Below the pieces are notes generated by a model. That model saw nothing but the letters and a program-made list of their open reading frames with translations, made no database searches and was not told the origin of the DNA. Below are positions 17,538 to 25,890 of a DNA stretch of 33,747 nt, in pieces. Origin of the DNA: Bacteriovoracaceae bacterium. Lineage in GTDB: Bacteria; Bdellovibrionota; Bacteriovoracia; Bacteriovoracales; Bacteriovoracaceae. Position 1 is the stretch's first letter, and the number at the start of each line of letters is the position of its first letter. The position numbers were made by a program, and so were the translations under genes. Where the stretch lies: positions 1 through 33,747 of the forward strand of contig CANHIY010000016.1 of NCBI GenBank assembly GCA_947461175.1, written 5' to 3'.

Positions 17538-17548
17538 ATTTTGTCTAG

Positions 17549-17576
17549 TTGCTCTAATCTAAAATAGGATTAGAAT
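17549..17576 (+). promoter_or_regulatory. Promoter with overlapping dyad for the cytochrome c peroxidase
   Basis: TTGCTC (17549-17554), a 16-base spacer and TAGAAT (17571-17576) form a good promoter. A perfect 7-base inverted repeat, TCTAATC (17553-17559) and GATTAGA (17568-17574), spans spacer and -10, as expected for a repressor operator. Confidence 0.5.
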
Positions 17577-17621
17577 ATTATTTATAATTGTTAAGTTAAT
17601 TTTACATAATGAGGAGGTCAA

Positions 17622-18653
17622 ATGCACCTGAGAAAATTTTTATTGTTTGTGCTGAGTTTAGGGTCATTTTCCGCTTACGCTGAATTTAAGACCCTGCCAG
17701 CTGAGGCGCCAGTACCGACTGATAATCCTCAAAGTCCTTCAAAAATAGAATTGGGTAAAATGTTATATTTTGATCCTCGTCTCTCTGTGGATGGAACTGT
17801 TTCCTGTAACTCCTGTCATAACGTGATGCTTGATGGGGGTGATGGACGCCCCGTGGGAGTAGGTGTAAGGGGCCAAAGGGGAGGGAGAGGATCTCCGACA
17901 GTTTGGAACTCTGCTTTTCATACAGTTCAATTTTGGGATGGACGAGCAGCCTCTCTTGAGGAGCAGGCCCTGGGACCACTAACCAATCCTATTGAGATGG
18001 GGATGCCCTCTCATGATGCAGTTATGGAAAGGATTAATAAAATTCCTGGCTATGTACAAGCCTTTAAGAAAGCTTTTCCCAAAGATGTTTCTCCAACAAT
18101 TCAAAATCTTGGAAAGGCCATTGCAGCGTATGAACGCACACTCATTACTCCTAATTCCCCGTTTGATAAATATATGAAGGGCAATAAAAAAGCGATGACG
18201 GTCCAGCAAATCAGAGGGATGAAACTGGTTCAAGAGATAGGCTGTACGTCCTGTCACACGGGAGTAAATTTTGCAGGAGATGGTTTTAAAATGGGAGAAG
18301 GTCATTACCAGCCATTTCCACAAATCCCGGGTTCAAAATATGATCGTCAGTATGATTTAACATCCGATAAAGGCCGTTACGAGGTGACTAAAAAAGATGA
18401 AGACAAAAACCACTGGCGTGTTCCGACTTGGAGGAATGTGGCCATAACAGCTCCTTACTTTCATAATGGAAAAGTAAAAACCTTAGATGAGGCTGTTAGA
18501 GTTATGGCAAAAACTCAGTTGGACATGGATCTTAAAGATGATCAGGTTGAGGACATCGTTTCTTTCCTAAATGCCTTGACCGGAGAATTTCCTAAACAAA
18601 CAATTCCCCAGCTACCAAAGACTTCTAATTTTTCTCTTACACCAGAGCCTTAG
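17622..18653 (+). CDS. Di-heme cytochrome c peroxidase (CcpA/MauG family)
   Basis: 343 residues. Signal peptide 1-20 (FSAYA-E) sends it to the periplasm. Two heme-attachment motifs, CNSCH (62-66) and CTSCH (208-212), give the low- and high-potential heme domains. The family-typical FDPRLSVDGTVSCNSCH, NSAFHTVQFWDGRA and WRVPTWRNVAITAPYFHNG are all present. It reduces hydrogen peroxide with electrons from small c-type cytochromes. A MauG-like oxidase cannot be fully excluded, but the length and motif layout fit the peroxidase. GAGGAGG precedes the ATG. It is a single-gene unit whose stop overlaps the miaA stop by four bases. Confidence 0.94.
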   Translation: MHLRKFLLFVLSLGSFSAYAEFKTLPAEAPVPTDNPQSPSKIELGKMLYFDPRLSVDGTVSCNSCHNVMLDGGDGRPVGVGVRGQRGGRGSPTVWNSAFHTVQFWDGRAASLEEQALGPLTNPIEMGMPSHDAVMERINKIPGYVQAFKKAFPKDVSPTIQNLGKAIAAYERTLITPNSPFDKYMKGNKKAMTVQQIRGMKLVQEIGCTSCHTGVNFAGDGFKMGEGHYQPFPQIPGSKYDRQYDLTSDKGRYEVTKKDEDKNHWRVPTWRNVAITAPYFHNGKVKTLDEAVRVMAKTQLDMDLKDDQVEDIVSFLNALTGEFPKQTIPQLPKTSNFSLTPEP

Positions 18654-19594
18654 TCTCCTTTAATAAACCTTTCCACTTGAAGAAAGATTTCTGATCTTTC
18701 TTCAAGTGGATGATATTCATGTTTGGATTTGTCCCTTTTAAACCAAGTTCTTTGAGATTTTGCCAGTTGCCTGGTCGAAGTGATGATTTGGTTTTGACAT
18801 TCCTCAATCGTTTTGTGGATGCCCTTTAAGTATTGTAAACACTCTTTATATCCAATGCTTTGAAGAGGTTTTTCTTCACCAGAATATCCATGATTTAAGA
18901 GATTTTGGACCTCTTCGATGAGACCATCCTTAATCATTTTTGCTGTTCTGTTTTCAATGATTTTGAGATGTTCCTCTTTAGGCATATCAAGGTAAAGATG
19001 AAGTATGTTCCAGTCATGTACAGAAGGTTTATCAAGTTTGTTATTTGCTTCATCCTTATTTTTTCTTGCCTCTGAAAGAGGGAAACCAGTGGTCCACCAA
19101 TGTTCAACCGCTCTTCGAATACGATAATGATCATTCGAGTGATAGCGTTTGAAGCTTTCAAGGTCATGAGTTCTTAAAATATCAATAAAGGGAGTTATTC
19201 CACCTTGAGAATATAGGTCTTCTGATTGTTTTATAATACCTTCAGGGGTCGTTGGTGAGTCAAACATACCTCTAAGGAGGGCTTGAAGATAAAAACCACT
19301 CCCTCCGACAAGGTAAACCGGGATTTTTTTTTGTAAAATATTTTCAACCTCTACAAATGCCTCCCTTGCATAATCGGCAGCATTCATGGGAGATGAAATA
19401 CTTCTCACATCGATCATATGATGGGGAATTGATTTTCTTTCTAAGATGGAAGGCTTAGCTGTTCCCAGTGTTATTTCTTTATAAAGAAGGAGAGAATCAA
19501 AGTTAACAATTTCTCCACCAAACTTTAAGGCAAGCTCAACGGAGAGACTTGTTTTTCCACAAGCAGTGGGGCCAGAGATGATGATGACTTTCAT
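18650..19594 (-). CDS. miaA: tRNA dimethylallyltransferase
   Basis: 314 residues, normal length. Adds the isopentenyl group to A37 of tRNAs reading UNN codons. P-loop GPTACGKTS (8-16, with Cys where Ser is common), then DSLLLYKEITLGTAKPS, matching the DSxxxY...GTAKP block, and IPHHMIDV. The C-terminal part has the family's GLIEEVQNLL and IGYKEC segments. The ATG overlaps the mutL stop (ATGA), so translation is coupled; mutL-miaA adjacency is common in bacteria. Last gene of the dgcB-like/mutL/miaA operon. Confidence 0.96.
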   Translation of the reverse strand: MKVIIISGPTACGKTSLSVELALKFGGEIVNFDSLLLYKEITLGTAKPSILERKSIPHHMIDVRSISSPMNAADYAREAFVEVENILQKKIPVYLVGGSGFYLQALLRGMFDSPTTPEGIIKQSEDLYSQGGITPFIDILRTHDLESFKRYHSNDHYRIRRAVEHWWTTGFPLSEARKNKDEANNKLDKPSVHDWNILHLYLDMPKEEHLKIIENRTAKMIKDGLIEEVQNLLNHGYSGEEKPLQSIGYKECLQYLKGIHKTIEECQNQIITSTRQLAKSQRTWFKRDKSKHEYHPLEERSEIFLQVERFIKGD

Positions 19595-21204
19595 TTGAAT
19601 CGTTCTTTAAGTAAATTGGGAAGATCCAAAATAATCTTTTTAGAAATCAGCTCCTCCCAATTAAACGATGATAACATTTCATCCCATGTTGCCTGAGACC
19701 AGTCGGATGGATTGAGGATAAGTTCATTGAAAGATTTTTCATGCAGAAGACAATGGATAAGCTCTTTTAATGGAAAACCGTTCATCCAGTCAGGAATGCC
19801 TCTGACAACCAGAGTGTCCGGGCCTAAATGCTCTATTTCCATTCCTGAGGCCTGAAGCCGATGGATCGTTTCCTGTTTTATTTTTTTACTTACAAATGGT
19901 TCACTCACGAGTAGTGGAATTGTAGGGGAGTGGAGTTGGATTTTTAAAGAGCAATAAAGCTCTAATAATTTTGAAGGTGTCAGAGCAATCCAGGTTGATC
20001 CATTCCTCTTGATAATAAATGGTCCGATCCACAGGTCATTCTCAATATCAGGTCGAGATAAATGATGAGGAGAAAACAACCCATCCATATTATACTGATG
20101 TCTTTCCTGCTGAAGACCAGAATGAAGTTGGATTTCAGGAAGGCTGGGTTGTTGATAAGGGGCATCGGTTCTGCTCCCGGATGTCATAGATATATTGGGA
20201 TTTGATTTTTTAGTTGCCAGGCTTTTAATTGAAGATGAAAGAACTCCCATCATTTTAGAATGATCCATAATTTTGATAATTGTTTTATTGGGATGAACAT
20301 TCACATCGATGGTATCCGGAGGCAGATTGAATTGCGCCATGTAGTGATACTCATCGTCTCCAAAAGCCGCTGCCAATGAATGAGAGAGTACTCTATGAAG
20401 CTGTTTATCTAAGATGAATCTGTCATTAATATGAATATTTTGAATTTTTATTGGTGACTTAAAAGTTCCAGGAATAAGAAATAAATCAAGTTCGATATTT
20501 TCATAAAATCTCTGAAGATGAAGAATGGAATCCTTGGCCTTGGGAAAGATATCATGAATTCTCTCTCGAAGATGAGGCTTTGCTACAAAAATGTCTTTCT
20601 CTCCATCATCAAATTTAATTTGAAATTCAATGTCAGGTCGTGAAAGTATAAAAGAAAAAATAATTTTTTTTATGAAATTTTTTTCAGATTGTTGAGATTG
20701 GATAAATTTTAATCTGGCAGGAGTATTAAAAAACAGGTCTTGAATGATCAGTTCAGTACCATGTTGAAAAGAAGGAGTTTTTCTCTCTCCGTGATAGAGA
20801 GTGTGACCTCCTTCAATCCGAAGTTCTCCTGCAAAATCATCAGCAATAGTTTTGGAAATACACTGCAATCTTGAAATAGCGGCAATTGAGGCCAGGGCCT
20901 CTCCTCTAAACCCAAAAGAAGTTAAACGGTAAAGATCTTCGAAACGGGAAATTTTTGAGGTTGCATGTCTTGAGAATGCAATAGGTAAATCACTATTGCG
21001 CATACCATGACCATTGTCTTTCAGGCTTATGAGTGCAAGCCCATTCTCTTTAACCGTTAATTCAAGCTTGGTCGCCTTGGCATCAATTGCGTTCTCAAGG
21101 ATCTCTTTAATAAGATTTCCCGGTCGTTCGATGACCTCTCCCGCTTTAATCTGATCGATGAGGTGTTCAGGTAATAAATCAATTCTCGGAGGTGAGTGAA
21201 GCAT
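19591..21204 (-). CDS. mutL: DNA mismatch repair protein MutL (lacking the endonuclease motif)
   Basis: 537 residues, toward the short side for MutL. The N-terminal GHKL ATPase is clear: IKAGEVIERPGNLIKEILEN with catalytic Glu, AIDA, DNGHGM and GFRGEALASIAA, followed by the transducer domain with DVNVHPNKT. A linker at about 335-385 leads to the dimerisation domain. Neither the DQHAxxE-type endonuclease motif nor the C-terminal CPHGRP-type motif is visible; the equivalent region reads WIALTPSKLLELY. So this MutL looks like the E. coli type, which acts with a separate nicking enzyme. The stop of the preceding diguanylate cyclase gene abuts its ATG directly (TAA-ATG), so co-translation is likely. 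Confidence 0.95.
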   Translation of the reverse strand: MLHSPPRIDLLPEHLIDQIKAGEVIERPGNLIKEILENAIDAKATKLELTVKENGLALISLKDNGHGMRNSDLPIAFSRHATSKISRFEDLYRLTSFGFRGEALASIAAISRLQCISKTIADDFAGELRIEGGHTLYHGERKTPSFQHGTELIIQDLFFNTPARLKFIQSQQSEKNFIKKIIFSFILSRPDIEFQIKFDDGEKDIFVAKPHLRERIHDIFPKAKDSILHLQRFYENIELDLFLIPGTFKSPIKIQNIHINDRFILDKQLHRVLSHSLAAAFGDDEYHYMAQFNLPPDTIDVNVHPNKTIIKIMDHSKMMGVLSSSIKSLATKKSNPNISMTSGSRTDAPYQQPSLPEIQLHSGLQQERHQYNMDGLFSPHHLSRPDIENDLWIGPFIIKRNGSTWIALTPSKLLELYCSLKIQLHSPTIPLLVSEPFVSKKIKQETIHRLQASGMEIEHLGPDTLVVRGIPDWMNGFPLKELIHCLLHEKSFNELILNPSDWSQATWDEMLSSFNWEELISKKIILDLPNLLKERFK

Positions 21205-22125
21205 TTAACCCTTAAAAAAGTTAACCTGATTTCTTCCACCCTCTTTTGATTTATAAACTGCGGAATCGGCTCTTTTAAAAAGATCTGTACCGTTGTTCAC
21301 GCCCTGTCGGTAATCTGCAACTCCAATGGAGGCGGTAACAGGAAGACGCTTATCTTCATAAGTGAAGGAATGTTTTTCGATGAGTTTTCTTAATCGTTCT
21401 GCAATCTCGAAGCCTTGTTTGAGATTTGTATTTGGAAGAAGGATGCAAAATTCTTCTCCTCCATAGCGGGCAAAGATGTCACCCTGCCTGATGCCATTTT
21501 CTCGGATGATTTTTGATTTTTCTTTTAAAACGAAATCTCCGGCATCATGACCAAAGTTGTCGTTAAGTTTTTTAAAGTAATCAAGATCAAAAATTAAAAG
21601 TGTCAGAGGATTGCCGGTGATTTTTGATTTCTTAACTTCAAGTTCTAACTGATTATTAAAATAAGTTTTATTATAGCATTTGGTGAGACCATCTGTATTG
21701 GCCTCTTCGTGAAGCTTATCATAGGTCAGGCGTTCAGGATCCCCCTTAGGGAGATACTTCATAGCAATAGAACCAATCTTTATCAGATCACCCCTGTTAA
21801 GAATAGAAGGCGCCTCTAATTTTAAATTATTAAGATAGGTGCCATTTGCCGAGGATAAATCATTCAGCACGACTTCTGTCTCGTTAACATTAATAGTAAA
21901 GTGACGTCTGGAAATTCCATGAAAATCCAGAGGTATGGAACAATCAGGATTTCTGCCAACTACAGTTTCTCCTGTGGGCAGATTAAAAATCGAACCATTT
22001 AATTCTCCACCAACGACTACCAGGCAAGCAGGTCTTTGTTTGGCCTCTTCTTCCAGAGAATCGAGTGCCTTTCTTATATCAGTAATGACAATGGTGGCAT
22101 TAGTGTCATTGTTGTCATCGCTCAT
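21205..22125 (-). CDS. dgcB: FHA-GGDEF diguanylate cyclase, DgcB-like
   Basis: 306 residues, no membrane span. A short tail (1-30) with Thr8, Thr11 and Thr15 precedes an FHA domain (about 34-125: VVGRNP with Arg58, SRRH 72-75, SSANG 91-95). A GGDEF domain (about 142-304) carries the active-site GGEEF (222-226), metal-site Asp180 in FDLDYFKKLND, and an inhibitory-site RxxD (Arg213-Asp216) five residues ahead. It should make c-di-GMP from GTP, with product inhibition. The architecture matches Bdellovibrio DgcB, in which a phosphothreonine in the N-terminal tail binds the FHA domain and the enzyme is needed for prey invasion. Orthology is inferred from architecture only. First gene of an operon with mutL and miaA. 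Confidence 0.9.
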   Translation of the reverse strand: MSDDNNDTNATIVITDIRKALDSLEEEAKQRPACLVVVGGELNGSIFNLPTGETVVGRNPDCSIPLDFHGISRRHFTINVNETEVVLNDLSSANGTYLNNLKLEAPSILNRGDLIKIGSIAMKYLPKGDPERLTYDKLHEEANTDGLTKCYNKTYFNNQLELEVKKSKITGNPLTLLIFDLDYFKKLNDNFGHDAGDFVLKEKSKIIRENGIRQGDIFARYGGEEFCILLPNTNLKQGFEIAERLRKLIEKHSFTYEDKRLPVTASIGVADYRQGVNNGTDLFKRADSAVYKSKEGGRNQVNFFKG

Positions 22126-22166
22126 GGTTACTCCAGATATCAGTGAACAGTTGTCTTTTGTTATTC

Positions 22167-22195
22167 ATTTTAGGCTTACCCTTAATTAAGAGCAA
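22167..22195 (-). promoter_or_regulatory. Promoter of the dgcB-like/mutL/miaA operon
   Basis: On the minus strand TTGCTC (22195-22190), exactly 17 bases, then TAAAAT (22172-22167), about 42 bases before the ATG. This is a good housekeeping-type promoter. Confidence 0.6.
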
Positions 22196-22230
22196 GGACC
22201 ACATGATTCATTTCGGTTATTTGATAATGT

Positions 22231-23469
22231 TTATTTACAATTAGCTTTTAACCACGAGTTGGCGTACTTCTTCCCAGCCTCTACTCCTGGCTGATTAAAA
22301 GGATTCACCTTAAGAAATTCACCAACGATAACTGTCAAGCACTCTGCGAATAAAATTAACTGGCCCAGAGAGTCTTCATTTAAGATTGGAAGCTTGATGT
22401 GGACAACATGCCTTTTATTTTCCTTAAGCGCGGTAAGGGTGCCCTCTAATTCCGCCTTCATAAGATCGGATAATTTGAAAGGTGAGAGATTTTTAAAACT
22501 CTCGCTTTCAACATCATTTTTTAAACTAAAGTCAGAATGAAATTTTTCGACTTCTAGAATCATTAAAATTTTATCTTGAGGCCCTTCCATAAACAGTTGC
22601 ATTTGGGAATGTTGATCCGTGGCCCCAAACGCTGGGATCGGTGTCAATCCTTTGCCGTCTTTACCTAAACTTTCTGCCCAGAGCTGAACAAACCATGAGG
22701 AGTACTCTCTAAGAAGTGATGAATAAGGCATCATGACTGTTTGTTGAACTCCCTGATCATGAAGAGCCTTAATCCATTGAGCAAGTTCAAAGAATTTTTG
22801 GGCCTTATCCTTATTAAAAAGGTTTTGTTTTATTTTTTCTGCGCCTTCTAGGAGGCCTTGGATATTGATTCCAGCAAAAAGCGAGGGAAATAATCCAACA
22901 GGGGTAAGGACTGAAAATCTACCGCCCACATTGGCCGGAATTTCTAATGTTTCAATATCCCATTGGCGTGAAATATTTTTTAATTCACCTTTTTGAGGAT
23001 CAGTACAGAAAACAAAGTAATCCTTATATTTACTCTCAGTAATCCCTAGGTTTTTGAATTTTTGGATAATAATCGACATAGCAGCAACTGTTTCAGCTGT
23101 TGTGCCAGATTTTGAAACAACATAAATAAGGGCCTCGTGAAGATTTATATCTTCTAATTTACGGGAGAGGTCATCAGGATCAATGTTGTTAATAAAGGTA
23201 AACTTAACGTTACTTGATTGACTCAGGGCCGACAACAACATCTCTGTGCCAAGGGCACTTCCCCCGATACCAACGTGGATAAAATATTTTTTATGATGAA
23301 ATTTACTAAAAAGGCTCTCACATCTTGCAATTAGGCTTCTGTCTTGAGACAAACGAAAAAATCCAATGTCCTCAGATTCAAGGGTTCTCTGGTAGGAATT
23401 AATTGTTTCCGTAAGAGTTTGTGAGTCAACAGTGGATTTAAAATGGGACCTTATCTGCCAATTAAGCAT
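22231..23469 (-). CDS. pgi: Glucose-6-phosphate isomerase
   Basis: About 412-415 residues, in the short class of isomerases (E. coli enzyme about 549). Interconverts glucose 6-phosphate and fructose 6-phosphate. Phosphate-binding motifs GIGGSALG (70-77, counted from the upstream ATG) and SKSGTTAET (122-130), active-site region NVGGRFSVLTPVG, the His in TDQHSQMQLFMEG, and C-terminal PFNQPGVEAGK with the conserved Lys. Two starts are possible: ATG 23478 (MNPMLNWQ) and ATG 23469 (MLNWQ); I list the shorter, as both overlap the end of the acyl-CoA dehydrogenase gene. Pgi at the end of an acyl-CoA operon is an unexpected partnership. Confidence 0.92.
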   Translation of the reverse strand: MLNWQIRSHFKSTVDSQTLTETINSYQRTLESEDIGFFRLSQDRSLIARCESLFSKFHHKKYFIHVGIGGSALGTEMLLSALSQSSNVKFTFINNIDPDDLSRKLEDINLHEALIYVVSKSGTTAETVAAMSIIIQKFKNLGITESKYKDYFVFCTDPQKGELKNISRQWDIETLEIPANVGGRFSVLTPVGLFPSLFAGINIQGLLEGAEKIKQNLFNKDKAQKFFELAQWIKALHDQGVQQTVMMPYSSLLREYSSWFVQLWAESLGKDGKGLTPIPAFGATDQHSQMQLFMEGPQDKILMILEVEKFHSDFSLKNDVESESFKNLSPFKLSDLMKAELEGTLTALKENKRHVVHIKLPILNEDSLGQLILFAECLTVIVGEFLKVNPFNQPGVEAGKKYANSWLKANCK

Positions 23470-24601
23470 GGGATTCATACTCTCTTTTAAGGTGGCGAGC
23501 GATCACCACACGTTGTATTTGATTTGTGCCTTCTACAATCTGAAGTACCTTAGCATCTCTCATGAACCTTTCAACTGGATATTCTGAGGTGTAACCTACT
23601 CCTCCTAGGACCTGGACAGCATCTGTGGTCACTGACATGGCAGTATCTGTTGCCTTGAGTTTAGCCATAGAACATAGTTTAGAGTTTGGTGAGCCATTAT
23701 CAATGGAAGCTGCAGCAGAGTGGACTAAAAGCCTTGAGGCTTCAGTCTCTGTGGCCATGTCCGATAACATGAATTGAAGTCCCTGAAAGTCAAAGATGGC
23801 CTGCTTAAATTGCTGACGTGTTAATGAATATTTAATCGCCTCATCAAGGGCCCTTTGCGAACACCCAACCGCAATAGCTCCTATGGCAACTCTACCCTTA
23901 TCAAGTCCACCAAACGCTACTTTAAGTCCCTGACCCTCTTCAAGTAGTCTATTCTCGTCTGGTATGAAGCAGTTCTCAAACACGAGTTCTCTTGTTGGAG
24001 ATGTTTTCCATCCCATCTTTTTTTCCGCTTTGCCGTAGGAAAAACCTTGAGAACCGTCTCTAACAATAAATGCAGAAACTCCTTTCGGGCCTTCACCACC
24101 AGTACGGGCCATGACTATGTAAGTTTTGGCAATGCCACCGGAGGTAATCCACATTTTTGTGCCATTAAGTAGGTACCCTCCCTCAACTTTTTTTGCGGTT
24201 GTTTTGAGGTTTGCTGCATCCGATCCAGCATGAGACTCAGAAAGAGCAAAAGCGCCAATTTCCTGACCACTGGTTAGTTCAAAGAGGTATTTTTGTTTTT
24301 GATCCTCATTTCCAAATTCATTGAGGATAGATTGAACCATTCCTGAAACAGATAAGGTAACGGCATAGGGGACTGATGTTTTTGCAATTTCTTCGAGGAT
24401 GAGTGAGTATTCTAAGTAAGAAAGACCAGCTCCTCCATACATTTCAGGCAGGGTAATACCTGTGACGCCAAATTCACCCAGGCCACGGTAAATATCCATG
24501 CGAAATTTACCATCTGAATCATCATGCTCCATTAGAGGATCAATTGAATTTTGACAAAATTTTCTAAGATTAAGAATTAGTTCTTTTTGAAAGTCATTCA
24601 T
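23462..24601 (-). CDS. Acyl-CoA dehydrogenase (short/medium-chain type)
   Basis: 379 residues. FAD-dependent acyl-CoA dehydrogenase with first signature ALSESHAGSDAAN, second block GGVGYTSEYPVERFMRDAKV, and catalytic Glu in the usual C-terminal spot (IVEGTNQ). The helix-G position is GLDKGRVAIG, so the active-site base is of the butyryl/medium-chain kind. It follows the isovaleryl-type gene after a three-base gap and overlaps pgi. Its substrate may be a branched- or short-chain acyl-CoA (inference from the neighbour). Confidence 0.92.
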   Translation of the reverse strand: MNDFQKELILNLRKFCQNSIDPLMEHDDSDGKFRMDIYRGLGEFGVTGITLPEMYGGAGLSYLEYSLILEEIAKTSVPYAVTLSVSGMVQSILNEFGNEDQKQKYLFELTSGQEIGAFALSESHAGSDAANLKTTAKKVEGGYLLNGTKMWITSGGIAKTYIVMARTGGEGPKGVSAFIVRDGSQGFSYGKAEKKMGWKTSPTRELVFENCFIPDENRLLEEGQGLKVAFGGLDKGRVAIGAIAVGCSQRALDEAIKYSLTRQQFKQAIFDFQGLQFMLSDMATETEASRLLVHSAAASIDNGSPNSKLCSMAKLKATDTAMSVTTDAVQVLGGVGYTSEYPVERFMRDAKVLQIVEGTNQIQRVVIARHLKREYESHA

Positions 24602-24604
24602 GTT

Positions 24605-25750
24605 TTAGTCTCTTAAAGCTTCTTTGAGTAAATTTTTTGCAATGATCATGATCATGACTTCATTTGTGCCTGCACCAATTTCATTGAGTTTATTATCCCT
24701 CATCATCCGTTCAACTGGGAATTCCCGAGAGTAGCCATACCCACCGTGGAGTTGAATCGCATCAAGAGCAATTTTAGTGGCCATTTTAGGGAGTTGAAGC
24801 TTAACGGCTGAAGCAAGGTTGTTAGATTTATTGCCGTTATCGTACTCATAGCAAACCGTATAAAGCATTCTTCTCATGGCCTCTGTTTCAGAGTACATTT
24901 CAGCAATCATTTTTTGAATCATCTGAAAGTGGGCAAGATTTTTTCCGAACTGCTTTCTTTCCCCAGCGTACTTAAGACATTGATCTAAGCATGCTTGTGC
25001 AATTCCCAGAGAGATACCCGCAATAGTAATCCTCTCAATTTCCAGATTTTTCATCATATGAATGACCGAATCTCCCTCAGCTCCAATTCTATTTGATACA
25101 GGAACCTTAGCTTTCTCAAAAGATAATTCTCCGGTGGGCGAGGACCTCATTCCCATTTTATGGATTTCTTTTGAAACGCTAAAGCCAGGAGTGCCCTTTT
25201 CAACAATAAACGTTGTAAGATCTTTCTTGCCGGGGCCTGTTCTTGTGTATAGATAAACAACATCGGCATATTGGGCATTTGTGATCCACATTTTGTTTCC
25301 AGTAATCTCATAAAAATCACCGTTTAATACCGCCTTGGTTTGCATTCCAACGGCATCTGATCCAAATTCAGGTTCAGACATTCCCATGCATCCCACATGC
25401 TCTCCTGAAATAAGCTTGGGAAGATACTTTCGTTTTTGTTCAGTGGATCCATTGTTGTTTAAATTATTCACACACAAAATGGTGTGGGCGAGATAAGAAA
25501 GTGTTGAGCCAGCACAGGCTTTACCAAATTCTTCCATAACAATAGTTGCTGCTGTTGCACCCATTCCGGAACCTCCGAACTCTGGATCAACAGTAATACC
25601 CAGGAGACCTAGCTCACCCATGTGCTTAAAGGCCTTAAGATTAAAACTTTCCTCATTGTCGTGTTTTTCAGCAAAGGGGGCCAACTCATTTTTAGCAAAA
25701 TCACGGCAGACCTTTTGAATTTCTTTTTCCTCTGGAGTAAAAAACCACAT
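24605..25750 (-). CDS. ivd: Isovaleryl-CoA-dehydrogenase-like acyl-CoA dehydrogenase
   Basis: 381 residues. Family signature GMSEPEFGSDAVG and block GGYGYSREFPVERMMRDNK. The usual C-terminal catalytic Glu is absent: the site reads NEIGAGTNE, as in isovaleryl-CoA dehydrogenase. Instead the helix-G segment has NLEIERITIA, whose Glu aligns with the relocated catalytic base of that enzyme. This supports isovaleryl-CoA (leucine degradation) or a similar branched substrate. It heads the operon, with AAGGA seven bases before the ATG. The other leucine-pathway genes (methylcrotonyl-CoA carboxylase) are not in the window. Confidence 0.88.
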   Translation of the reverse strand: MWFFTPEEKEIQKVCRDFAKNELAPFAEKHDNEESFNLKAFKHMGELGLLGITVDPEFGGSGMGATAATIVMEEFGKACAGSTLSYLAHTILCVNNLNNNGSTEQKRKYLPKLISGEHVGCMGMSEPEFGSDAVGMQTKAVLNGDFYEITGNKMWITNAQYADVVYLYTRTGPGKKDLTTFIVEKGTPGFSVSKEIHKMGMRSSPTGELSFEKAKVPVSNRIGAEGDSVIHMMKNLEIERITIAGISLGIAQACLDQCLKYAGERKQFGKNLAHFQMIQKMIAEMYSETEAMRRMLYTVCYEYDNGNKSNNLASAVKLQLPKMATKIALDAIQLHGGYGYSREFPVERMMRDNKLNEIGAGTNEVMIMIIAKNLLKEALRD

Positions 25751-25826
25751 AAATGAATCCTTGTTTAATGTTCGTATCCTAAAATTTCAGGTGAGATGCC
25801 TATAGTTTAGCGGAAGAATCGGTTTT

Positions 25827-25854
25827 TTGAAAAGGAAATGCAGACCATTATTTT
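25827..25854 (+). promoter_or_regulatory. Weak candidate promoter for the unknown gene pair
   Basis: TTGAAA (25827-25832), a 16-base spacer and TATTTT (25849-25854) lie 36 bases before the GTG at 25891. The -10 match is only partial. Confidence 0.3.
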
Positions 25855-25890
25855 ATACACTTCTCATTCAATAGTGGGATAAAATGAGTT

